A DNA stretch of 22,251 nucleotides from assembly GCA_023145125.1 (NCBI GenBank), contig JAGLEK010000282.1:1-22251 (forward strand), given 5' to 3'. The notes below the pieces were generated by a model that was given only the letters and a program-made list of their open reading frames with translations, was not told the DNA's origin and ran no database searches. The translations under genes and the position numbers were made by a program. The stretch comes from Bacteroidales bacterium. GTDB lineage: Bacteria > Bacteroidota > Bacteroidia > Bacteroidales > B18-G4. Shown in pieces: positions 1-7,060 of this stretch. The first letter of the stretch is position 1. Every line of letters starts with the position of its first letter.

Positions 1-312
1 CCATTTAACGTGGTGATGGCACCACAGGAAAATCCCATCGGGCCACCAACAGAATATCATGGTACTTTCCTCGGGGTATTACAAACAAACCGTGCCATAC
101 TGCATGTTATAGAGGCAGTGTTGTTTATGAACCTGTTCTTTGGTGGAGCAACCTCCTGGGTAGAGCTGATTGTTAAATCATTCCTGATCTATTTCTGGGC
201 AGTATTTGTAGGGATGGTGTTCCCGAGGTTCAGGGTTGATCAATCTATCCCCTGGTTATTGAAAGTTCCATTGCTGATCGGAATCCTGGCAATTGTGATT
301 TATATTATTTAA
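1..312 (+). CDS. NuoH/EchB-like membrane subunit of a complex I-related complex (3' part)
   Basis: The reading frame is open from base 1, so only the last 103 residues are visible and the start lies upstream of the window. The segment PIGPPTEYHGTF resembles the conserved acidic cytoplasmic loop of NuoH/HyfC/EchB ('EYSG'). It is followed by about three hydrophobic segments (roughly residues 33-50, 55-75 and 85-103) and a charged loop, PRFRVDQSI, that matches the 'R.R.DQ' loop before the last helix of NuoH. In this family the subunit anchors the hydrophilic arm and lines the quinone or ion-coupling path at the membrane. The NuoB-like gene follows after 15 bp, so they are probably co-transcribed. 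The family is well supported. Whether it is closer to NuoH or to the Ech/Mbh type cannot be decided from this fragment. Confidence 0.85.
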   Translation, partial: PFNVVMAPQENPIGPPTEYHGTFLGVLQTNRAILHVIEAVLFMNLFFGGATSWVELIVKSFLIYFWAVFVGMVFPRFRVDQSIPWLLKVPLLIGILAIVIYII

Positions 313-327
313 AAAGGAATAAAACTA

Positions 328-1014
328 ATGGCTGAAGAAAAAGAAAATATAACAGGCATGCATGATGATAAGTTCCTGGCACCCGAAAACAAAAAAAGGA
401 TCGTAATTGGGCCGGAGGGGGAAGAAATTCATGTAGATCCTTTACAGGACTACTTTTGTACTGAACGGCCTCAAACTTCTGAGCCGCGAAACAAAACCGT
501 TGAAAAGTTCCTGAACTGGGCTCGTGCCGAATCACTCTGGGTATTGGGGTTCGGAACAGGCTGCGGGAGCATCGAGATCCCGCCACTGCTCTCCCCTCGC
601 TTCGATGCCTATCGCTTTGGGGTGGCCATGCGTGCTACACCACGACAGTCGTCAGTAATCATTATCTCCGGATATCTTGCTGTAAAAACACTCAAACGTG
701 CCATTCGCTCGTATGAACAAATGCAAAACCCAAAATTTGTGATCGCACTGGGTAGTTGCACCATCAATGGTGGGATGTACTGGGACAGCTACAATACCAT
801 CAACCGCCTCGATCACTATTTGCCTGTCGATGTATACGTGGCCGGATGTATGCCGAGGCCTGAAGCCATTCTGTCAGGCTTTAATAAGCTGAAGGAGCGG
901 ATCAGGGCCGGCAGAGCTGAAGGTGCTAATGAATATATTACAAACCTCGACTGGTATAAAGCAAACCAGAAAAAGATAATTAAAGATTGGAATATGCCCG
1001 ATTATAACTGGTAA
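328..1014 (+). CDS. NuoB-like (hydrogenase small subunit-related) Fe-S subunit with a missing N2 ligand
   Basis: A 228-aa protein of the NuoB/EchC/MbhJ family. It holds the cluster nearest the catalytic interface and passes electrons to it. Matching blocks are SLWVLGFG (69-76), SIEIPP, ATPRQSSVIIISG (103-115), LGSCTINGGMYWDSY (141-155), PVDVYVAGCMPRPEAI. Cys144 and Cys174 fit the third and fourth ligands of cluster N2. Where complex I has tandem Cys-Cys before '.IE', this protein reads C79-G80-S-I-E, so one canonical ligand is absent. It also does not match the hydrogenase CxxC form. Cys44 lies in an N-terminal extension of about 60 residues and is a poor substitute by position. The start ATG follows an AAAAAGGAAT stretch that may act as a ribosome site. 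The gene is central in the operon. Confidence 0.92.
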   Translation: MAEEKENITGMHDDKFLAPENKKRIVIGPEGEEIHVDPLQDYFCTERPQTSEPRNKTVEKFLNWARAESLWVLGFGTGCGSIEIPPLLSPRFDAYRFGVAMRATPRQSSVIIISGYLAVKTLKRAIRSYEQMQNPKFVIALGSCTINGGMYWDSYNTINRLDHYLPVDVYVAGCMPRPEAILSGFNKLKERIRAGRAEGANEYITNLDWYKANQKKIIKDWNMPDYNW

Positions 1015-1025
1015 ATATAAATAGT

Positions 1026-1556
1026 ATGGAAGCCTTATTAGATAGATTAAAAACCCGCTTTGGTGTCTTTGACTTTGAACAAAAGAAAACATACCAGTCA
1101 TTTTGTTCTGTAGATAAATTGAGCCTGGTCTCCCTGGTGACCTATCTTAAAGCTACCGAAGGGTTCAAGGTGCTGGTGCTGATATCGGTTGTGGACTGGA
1201 TTGAAGACGGGAAGTTTCAAATCACCTACCTGCTGAACAATCCTGAACTAAAAACAGATATTGGGATACGTACATTTATCAGCCGTGATAATGAAGAAAT
1301 GGAATCTATTCATGATCTGTGGGAACATGCTCCTACTTTTCAGCGTGAGATAAGGGAAATGTATGGGATTAACTTTCCGGGAAGCCCACGGGTAGATGAG
1401 TCGTTTTTACTGGAAGGCTGGGATGATATCCCACCCATGCGAAGGGAATTTGATACCAAAAAGTACTCGGAAGATACATTTTTCCCCAGGCCGGGCCGCA
1501 AAACAAACGATCCTGCCGAGTACATGAAACAAAAGCTTTATCCTGATGAAAAATAA
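1026..1556 (+). CDS. NuoC-like 30-kDa subunit
   Basis: A 176-aa protein of the NuoC/EchD/MbhK family (respiratory-chain 30-kDa subunit). The signature is at residues 104-140: TFQREIREMYGINFPGSPR followed by an acidic stretch, then a tryptophan and PPMRREF, matching the family's 'ERE.yDm.GI.F.GHP...PlRKdF'. It has no cofactor sites. In known complexes it packs against the 49-kDa and NuoI subunits and stabilises the hydrophilic arm. The length suits a stand-alone NuoC rather than a NuoCD fusion. The start lies 11 bp after the NuoB-like stop, with no clear Shine-Dalgarno. The 3' end overlaps the next gene by 11 bp, suggesting translational coupling. The C-terminal tail of about 30 residues after the signature is charged and looks lineage-specific. 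Confidence 0.9.
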   Translation: MEALLDRLKTRFGVFDFEQKKTYQSFCSVDKLSLVSLVTYLKATEGFKVLVLISVVDWIEDGKFQITYLLNNPELKTDIGIRTFISRDNEEMESIHDLWEHAPTFQREIREMYGINFPGSPRVDESFLLEGWDDIPPMRREFDTKKYSEDTFFPRPGRKTNDPAEYMKQKLYPDEK

Positions 1557-2742
1557 ATTGAACATATTAAACTGGAAACCTGACAGAAGCAGCTTCCCTG
1601 ATATGGGCGAAGATGGAAAACCTGTGATTTCCCTTGATTCTGAAAAATTTATAAAGGTCTGGCAGGGTCCAAACCATCCGGGTATTACAGGGAATATGTC
1701 TTTAGAGCTTACGATCAGTGGCGATGAGGTGGTTGAATCAAAAACCCATGTTGGATATTTACATCGTGGCTTTGAGAAACTGTTTGAACGCAGGCGCTAT
1801 ATTCAGTGTTTTCCCACATGCATTCGTATGTGTGTGCCGGAACCGGATACCAATGAATACAATCTGGCCCGTGGTGTGGAAGAATTAGACGGAATAGAAG
1901 TGCCCGAGATGGCAAACTGGCTGCGAATGATCGTCCTTGAAATGGCACGATTGCAGGTCTTACTCAGAATGGTGCCCGGCCAGGCAGGAACCATGGGCCT
2001 GGGATTAGGAGTGCAATGGGGTATGTATTACCGCGAATTGATCCTCGATCGCATGGAGGAGCTTACCGGTGCCAGGATATATCATATGTATATTTTGCCT
2101 GGTGGCGTCAGGGGTTTACTGCCTGATGGCTTTAAACAGAGGCTCGAAGAAAACCTTGTAAAAATCGAAGGTTTTTTGAAGGATATAGATAAACTGATCC
2201 TTCATAATGCCGTTTTCAAGAAACGTGCCATCGGCATTGGCCATATACCAAAAGATTGGGTTGATCAGTACGGGATCGTGGGCCCGGTTGCCAGAGCTGC
2301 CGGATACCAGAGGGATGTCAGGAAAGATTATCCTTATTTGTATTATGATCAGATCGATTTTGATTATAACATCGAGCATGATTCCGATATGTTTGCAAGA
2401 TTCCTGGTGAGAAGAAAAGATCTTGAAACAACATTGGATATTTTGAGGCAGATCATGGCGAAAATGCCTGATAAAGGAGAAATACGGGCTGAAACACCAA
2501 ACGTATTGCACTGGAAAATTCCCAAAGGAGAAACTTATGTTCGCTGTGAATCCAGCCGTGGTGAATACGGTTTTTATATGGTAGCTGATGGCAGCGAGTT
2601 CCCAAGGCGGATTAACCTGCGTGGCCCCAGCTATACACATGCCATTGCCGTGCTGGAGAAACTACTTGTTAATGCAAATATTTCAGATGTATCGGCCATC
2701 ATGCTTTCATTGGCAACCTGCCCGCCTGAGATAGAAAGATAG
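1546..2742 (+). CDS. NuoD-like / [NiFe]-hydrogenase-related large subunit without Ni ligands
   Basis: A 398-aa protein of the 49-kDa/hydrogenase large-subunit family. Family blocks are GPNHPGITG (41-49), THVGYLHRGFEKLFERRRY (67-85), ESSRGEYGFYMVADGS (335-350) and the C-terminal PPEIER. A [NiFe] hydrogenase needs RxCxxC near the N-terminus and DPCxxC at the C-terminus, and neither is present. Instead residues 88-96 read C-FPT-C-IRM-C (C-x3-C-x3-C), and the last residues contain one Cys (392) where hydrogenases have the first Cys of DPCxxC. Classical NuoD has no cysteines at these places. This resembles the Ehr and MBX/MBS groups, for which I recall a CxxxC variant, but that recollection is unchecked. 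The ATG overlaps the previous stop by 11 bp. The substrate is unknown. Confidence 0.9.
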   Translation: MKNKLNILNWKPDRSSFPDMGEDGKPVISLDSEKFIKVWQGPNHPGITGNMSLELTISGDEVVESKTHVGYLHRGFEKLFERRRYIQCFPTCIRMCVPEPDTNEYNLARGVEELDGIEVPEMANWLRMIVLEMARLQVLLRMVPGQAGTMGLGLGVQWGMYYRELILDRMEELTGARIYHMYILPGGVRGLLPDGFKQRLEENLVKIEGFLKDIDKLILHNAVFKKRAIGIGHIPKDWVDQYGIVGPVARAAGYQRDVRKDYPYLYYDQIDFDYNIEHDSDMFARFLVRRKDLETTLDILRQIMAKMPDKGEIRAETPNVLHWKIPKGETYVRCESSRGEYGFYMVADGSEFPRRINLRGPSYTHAIAVLEKLLVNANISDVSAIMLSLATCPPEIER

Positions 2743-2761
2743 TATTAGAAAAAAACTTATA

Positions 2762-4558
2762 ATGATGATCAAAGATATTTTATCACCCTTTTCAGCCTGG
2801 AAAAAAGTCTTCGATAAACCGGTTGTTATAAAAGATCCTATCAACGACAGGCCCGGAGCAGATCGCTACAGGGGGTTTCATAAAAATGATATTGAAACAT
2901 GTATCGGATGCGGTACCTGTGAAGATATATGTGAAAATGAAGCCATTGATATGATCCCTGTCGAGGGCATTGAAACAAAAGACGGAGATAGCGGCCTGCG
3001 TCCAAGTATTGACTATGGACGCTGTTGTTGGTGTGCGCTTTGTGTTGATATTTGTACCACCACATCGCTTACACTTTCCAATGCATATAACTGGGTTGAA
3101 GAAGATCCTGAAGCATACAGGTTTACACCCGGTGTTGACGAAAAGCCATGGCAGAATGAAGAAAAAGGATGGAAGAAGCCGGAAGGAAACTACGAGTTCT
3201 ACAGCCTTAATCGTGTTTCAATGGAACACCTTCATCCTGAGGAAAGAAGTGATTCCTTTGTTGAAATGGTGAAGGGATATTCTAAGGAACAAGCTGAAAA
3301 AGAAGCTGATCGCTGTGTGGAATGTGGCATTTGTACGGCCACCTGCCCGGCGCATATGGGAATCCCCGAATATATAAAAGCTATACGGAACGATGACCTG
3401 GAGGAAGGACTGCGGATCTTATATGATACCAATCCATTACCGGAGATTTGCGGACGTATATGTACACATAAATGTGAGACAGTTTGTTCTGTGGGCCACC
3501 GGGGTGATCCTATCTCTATCAGATGGCTGAAACGATATATCGCAGACCAGAATCCTTCAGAAAAATATAAACAGATCCTGGAATCAGAAAGCCTGAAAAA
3601 GAATGGGAAGAAAGTTGCTATTATTGGTTCAGGGCCGGCGGGCCTGTCAGCAGCGTATTATCTTGCTTTATTGGGGTATGAGTGTACAATTTATGAAAAA
3701 TTATCACAGGCAGGGGGGATGATGCGTTACGGAATTCCTGAATATCGCCTTCCATATGATCAGATTGATAAGGATATCAATTATATATTGTCACTTGGTG
3801 TGAAGATCGTTTATGATACAACCATCGGAAAGGATATCATGCTGGAGCAACTGGAGAAAGATAATGATGCTGTTTTCGCAGGAACGGGATTGCATTTGGG
3901 CCGCAGCACACGCATTGATGGTTCAGATCATAAAGATGTATATCAGTCCATAGAAATGCTTCGGAAAATTACACAGGGTGAAGAAGTCCATGTCGCGGAA
4001 AAAATAGTAGTGATAGGCGGGGGAAATGTAGCAATGGATATCACACGTTCTCTGGCACGCTTGCAAATACAGAAATATGGTAAAGTTCAGATCATAACAA
4101 CCAGTTTGGAAACGGAAGACATAATGCCTGCCGACGTGGAGGAGGTAGTAGAATCACGCGAAGAGGGTGCAACAGTCATGCCTGGATGGGCCCCGCAGCA
4201 TATCGAAATTGTTGATGGAAAGATCAAAGGATTGCATGTCGCACAATGTTTGTCATTGTTTGATGAAACAGGAAATTTTAATCCACAGTGTAATCTTGAA
4301 AATACCAGGTTCTTTGAAGGCGACATGGTAGTTGAATCAATAGGGCAGGGGATGGACCTGAGCTACCTGTCGGAAGATATCAAGGAACAGCTGGAAATGG
4401 GCCCCCGGGGCAGAATTCAGGTAAATGATGTTTTCCAGACCAGCTTGCCATGGCTTTTCCTTGGTGGGGATATTATCCAGGGGCCGGATGTAATCCATGG
4501 TATCGCAAATGGCCACATAGCTGCAAGAGGGATCGACAGATTATTATCAGGGGAATAA
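2762..4558 (+). CDS. NuoI-like 2x[4Fe-4S] module fused to GltD/NfnB-type FAD-NAD(P) oxidoreductase
   Basis: A 598-aa multidomain electron-transfer protein. Residues 47-57 (CIGCGTCEDIC) and 88-98 (C..C..C...C) form a two-cluster ferredoxin module like NuoI. Residues 185-195 (CVECGICTATC) with Cys230, 234, 238 and 242 form the Fe-S domain found at the N-terminus of GltD, NfnB and dihydropyrimidine dehydrogenase. A Rossmann FAD site follows at 287-300 (IIGSGPAGLSAAYY). The NAD(P) site is at 417-425 (VIGGGNVAMD), and the closing FAD motif FLGGDIIQGPDVIHGIANGH is at 566-585. It sits where nuoI would be in a complex I operon. I infer that it brings electrons from, or delivers them to, NAD(P)H in place of NuoEFG. 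The FAD/NAD(P) fold is certain. The electron direction and docking are inference. Confidence 0.92.
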   Translation: MMIKDILSPFSAWKKVFDKPVVIKDPINDRPGADRYRGFHKNDIETCIGCGTCEDICENEAIDMIPVEGIETKDGDSGLRPSIDYGRCCWCALCVDICTTTSLTLSNAYNWVEEDPEAYRFTPGVDEKPWQNEEKGWKKPEGNYEFYSLNRVSMEHLHPEERSDSFVEMVKGYSKEQAEKEADRCVECGICTATCPAHMGIPEYIKAIRNDDLEEGLRILYDTNPLPEICGRICTHKCETVCSVGHRGDPISIRWLKRYIADQNPSEKYKQILESESLKKNGKKVAIIGSGPAGLSAAYYLALLGYECTIYEKLSQAGGMMRYGIPEYRLPYDQIDKDINYILSLGVKIVYDTTIGKDIMLEQLEKDNDAVFAGTGLHLGRSTRIDGSDHKDVYQSIEMLRKITQGEEVHVAEKIVVIGGGNVAMDITRSLARLQIQKYGKVQIITTSLETEDIMPADVEEVVESREEGATVMPGWAPQHIEIVDGKIKGLHVAQCLSLFDETGNFNPQCNLENTRFFEGDMVVESIGQGMDLSYLSEDIKEQLEMGPRGRIQVNDVFQTSLPWLFLGGDIIQGPDVIHGIANGHIAARGIDRLLSGE

Positions 4559-4592
4559 GTAGTCTCCAACCACAAATTAAAAATATATAAAT

Positions 4593-5576
4593 ATGGACCT
4601 TTCAACAACATATATGGGGCTGAAACTCAAGAGCCCGATCATCGTGGGCAGCTCCGGCTTATCAGAGCATATTGAAAACTCAATAGCATACGAAAAAGCA
4701 GGAGCAGGAGCCATCGTCCTTAAATCATTGTTTGAGGAACAGATTCTCCATGATGTAGATGAGCAGCGCTTGAATAATATGTATGGTTCCTATGCCGACC
4801 AGGAGTATTATGCCATGTACTATTCTAAAAAACATAATATTACACAGTATACCAATCTTATCAAAAAAAATAAGGAGGCATTAGATATTCCTGTGATTGC
4901 CAGCGTAAATTGTGTTTCAGCCGTGGAATGGACCTCTTATGCTAAGATTATCGAGGAAGCCGGTGCAGATGCCCTGGAGGTAAACCTGTTCCTGTTACCG
5001 GCAGATATTGACCATACCGGCGAGGAAAAAGAACAAATATATTTTGACATTATTGAAAAAATCGGGTCTGAAATTAATATCCCGTTTGCCTTGAAGATCA
5101 GCTACTACTTTTCGGGACTTGCTAATTTCATCTATCGATTATCGCAAACAAAAGCCTCAGCTGTAGTTTTATTCAACAAGTTCTACAGCCCTGACGTTGA
5201 TATAGAAAAGGAAATGATCATCCCGGGTGATGTTTTTAGTTGTAAAGAGTTAAATACAATGACACTCCGCTGGATCGGAATCCTTTATAATAAGATCCGC
5301 ATGGACATGGCCGCCTCCAGAGGAATTTATGATGGTGAAGCTGTGATCAAAAATTTGTTGGTGGGAGCCCAGATAACACAGATCGTGTCAGCAGTTTATA
5401 AAGAAGGCCCCAAGGTGCTGGAAGAGATGATCAGTACACTCACTGATTGGATGGAACGACATGAGTATAATACCATTGAGCAGTTTAGAGGAAAAGCCAG
5501 CCAGAAAAACATTAAAAAGCCGGTACTTTTCGAACGAACTCAATTTATGCGCTATTTCTCAGATGCAGGATATTAA
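4593..5576 (+). CDS. Dihydroorotate dehydrogenase-like flavoprotein (function unknown)
   Basis: A 327-aa TIM-barrel protein of the DHODH/PreA family. The family start is MDLSTTYMGLKLKSPIIVGSS. A conserved Lys lies in PFALKIS (Lys168). The phosphate-binding end is SRGIYDGEAVIKNLLVGAQ (242-260) followed by TQIVSAVYKEG. The usual catalytic loop (E.N.SCPN or NFSCPH, with active-site Cys or Ser) is replaced by EVNLFLLPAD (129-138), so ordinary dihydroorotate or pyrimidine chemistry is doubtful. Bacteroidota genomes commonly carry such 'DHODH-like' proteins. It starts 34 bp after the Fe-S/FAD fusion gene on the same strand. Together the two genes carry the modules of dihydropyrimidine dehydrogenase in a different arrangement. 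FMN binding is likely; the substrate is unknown. Confidence 0.85.
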   Translation: MDLSTTYMGLKLKSPIIVGSSGLSEHIENSIAYEKAGAGAIVLKSLFEEQILHDVDEQRLNNMYGSYADQEYYAMYYSKKHNITQYTNLIKKNKEALDIPVIASVNCVSAVEWTSYAKIIEEAGADALEVNLFLLPADIDHTGEEKEQIYFDIIEKIGSEINIPFALKISYYFSGLANFIYRLSQTKASAVVLFNKFYSPDVDIEKEMIIPGDVFSCKELNTMTLRWIGILYNKIRMDMAASRGIYDGEAVIKNLLVGAQITQIVSAVYKEGPKVLEEMISTLTDWMERHEYNTIEQFRGKASQKNIKKPVLFERTQFMRYFSDAGY

Positions 5577-5617
5577 TGGGAATTAGGCAGGATGTGATAT
5601 GCAGTTTACGGTTTAAA

Positions 5618-5748
5618 GAGGGTGTCTCAAAAGCTAATTAAGAGTGTCATTTCGAGTGAAACGAGAGATATATTCTATTGACTATCGGTAATGCAGATTT
5701 CTCCTTTCGGTCGAAATGACTAAAATATCAGACTTTTAAGATAACCTC
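5618..5748. repeat. 131-bp nested palindromic MITE/REP-like element
   Basis: The outer arms are 16 bp. GAGGGTGTCTCAAAAG (5618-5633) matches the reverse complement of 5733-5748 at about 13 of 16 positions. The inner arms begin at GTCATTTCGA (5646) and end in its exact complement TCGAAATGAC (5711-5720), extending to about 24 bp with four mismatches. No ORF lies inside and no target-site duplication is obvious. Sequences of the GTCATTTCGA type recur between convergent genes in many Bacteroidota genomes, to my recollection. It lies between convergent stop codons (5576 and 5774), so its RNA hairpin may also serve as a bidirectional terminator. Confidence 0.75.
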
Positions 5749-5773
5749 CTGATGATTTACACACCTTTGGTGC

Positions 5774-7060
5774 TTATCCTTCTATCTCAAAAGTTTCCTC
5801 AATCAGCCTTTTCAGCGTTTTGTTGGCTGAGATCTTGCTGCCCATGAATTGTTTCATCAGGTCTTCCATGGGGATGATATCAGCCTGCTGGAGATATTCA
5901 AACACAGCCATGATCATGGCATTGCGGCCACCAACATGTTCGCGAAAGGTTTTTGTGATAATTTTGGCTTTTGTTACAGGCCTTTCAATACTGTCATCAA
6001 TAAGCAGTAAACTTTCTTTAGTGGCGTTGTCGATGAGCTTTTGTGCAAATTTCAATCCGTCTTCAGATGTTACGATGATAACGTCAGGTCTGGGTGCACC
6101 GGTATATTGGATGGGCTCGGGGGAAAGGATAATGTGTGAAGCTGAAAACCCTACACCCACCGTTACAGGGTAGCTGCCTTTCTTGGTCACATTCAATCCG
6201 CAGCGCATTCCGGCTCGGATAAACATCTCGGCTGCCGCCTGTACACCTTCTCCTGCAGTGCCGCTGAGGAAGAGCCTGAGAGGCTTGTTGAGTTTATGGG
6301 GAAATTCTTTTTCGATAAGCATGTCGGAAGAGAAAAGTGATGGGAGCCCTTCCCGCTCCTGGGTTTCATATGGCTGTGGTTTATTGTCGGCATATACCTT
6401 GATTTCGATGCCGGCTTCCCGGATGAGGCTCTTCAGCTTCATGCCGGGATTACTCTTTACACCATAGGATGTACAGATTTCCATCACTTCAATAAGTGAA
6501 AACCCGTCTCTTGAAAATGCTTCTGCCAGCTGGTCGGAGATATCACCGATACCGGTAATACGGCTTACATAGCTTGCTCCTGCCTCTGTCACCAATCCAC
6601 AAATATCATATCCCTTGTGGGATGCTCCCTGGGGGAGGGTTGGGGTTTTAAACCCCTTAGGAGTAAATTCACTAGGCTGCCCGCCTGTCATGCCGTAGAG
6701 CATATTATTATGCACCACCACGGTCATATTATAGCCGTTATGGGCTGCATCAAGCAAGTGTTGCATTCCGATGGTTGCACCACCATCGCCGATATAAACG
6801 ATCACCTTTTTATCGGGATTGTTAACCCCTGCCGAGACTCCGGAGGCAAGGGCAACGGATCTTCCGTGCAGTCCATGCACAGTATGGGTGTCAAATGCTT
6901 TGTCGATGATGCCGAGGCAGCCGATGTCGGTTACCAGAATAACATCCAGAAGGCTCTTGCCAAGTTTTTGAAGGGCTTTTTCAGTATTCTGACTGATGGT
7001 GGTATGACTGCAGCCTTTGCAGAAAGGCAGAGTATTGGTGTTGATGAATTTAGTTTCCAT
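5774..7060 (-). CDS. 2-oxoacid:ferredoxin oxidoreductase, fused beta (TPP) and gamma subunits
   Basis: A 428-aa protein. Residues 1-205 or so are the TPP-binding beta domain. FCKGC (Cys14, Cys17), Cys48 and Cys196 fit the four ligands of its [4Fe-4S] cluster. GDGGATIGMQHLLDAAHNG (91-109) followed by NN (118-119) is the thiamine diphosphate/Mg motif. Residues about 260-395 are a gamma domain (LSGTAGEGVQAAAEMFIRAG; later YTGAPRPDVIIVTSEDG), which helps bind CoA and closes the active site. Beta-gamma fusion in this order is uncommon; gamma is more often fused to alpha. The enzyme splits a 2-oxoacid with CoA to acyl-CoA, CO2 and reduced ferredoxin, or runs in reverse. No delta ferredoxin subunit is adjacent. 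It overlaps the alpha gene by 11 bp and has a strong Shine-Dalgarno. The substrate is not predictable here. Confidence 0.92.
   Translation of the reverse strand: METKFINTNTLPFCKGCSHTTISQNTEKALQKLGKSLLDVILVTDIGCLGIIDKAFDTHTVHGLHGRSVALASGVSAGVNNPDKKVIVYIGDGGATIGMQHLLDAAHNGYNMTVVVHNNMLYGMTGGQPSEFTPKGFKTPTLPQGASHKGYDICGLVTEAGASYVSRITGIGDISDQLAEAFSRDGFSLIEVMEICTSYGVKSNPGMKLKSLIREAGIEIKVYADNKPQPYETQEREGLPSLFSSDMLIEKEFPHKLNKPLRLFLSGTAGEGVQAAAEMFIRAGMRCGLNVTKKGSYPVTVGVGFSASHIILSPEPIQYTGAPRPDVIIVTSEDGLKFAQKLIDNATKESLLLIDDSIERPVTKAKIITKTFREHVGGRNAMIMAVFEYLQQADIIPMEDLMKQFMGSKISANKTLKRLIEETFEIEG

Noticed and set aside
1026..1556. NuoCD fusion or frameshift
   Set aside because: The NuoC-like stop and the NuoD-like ATG overlap cleanly by 11 bp in different frames, and both proteins have complete family ends.
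2116..2640. 174-aa minus-strand ORF opposite the NuoD-like gene
   Set aside because: It is an antisense shadow of a well-conserved coding sequence with no own signals.
1546..2742. Functional [NiFe] hydrogenase large subunit
   Set aside because: Neither RxCxxC nor DPCxxC is present, so nickel cannot be bound in the known way.
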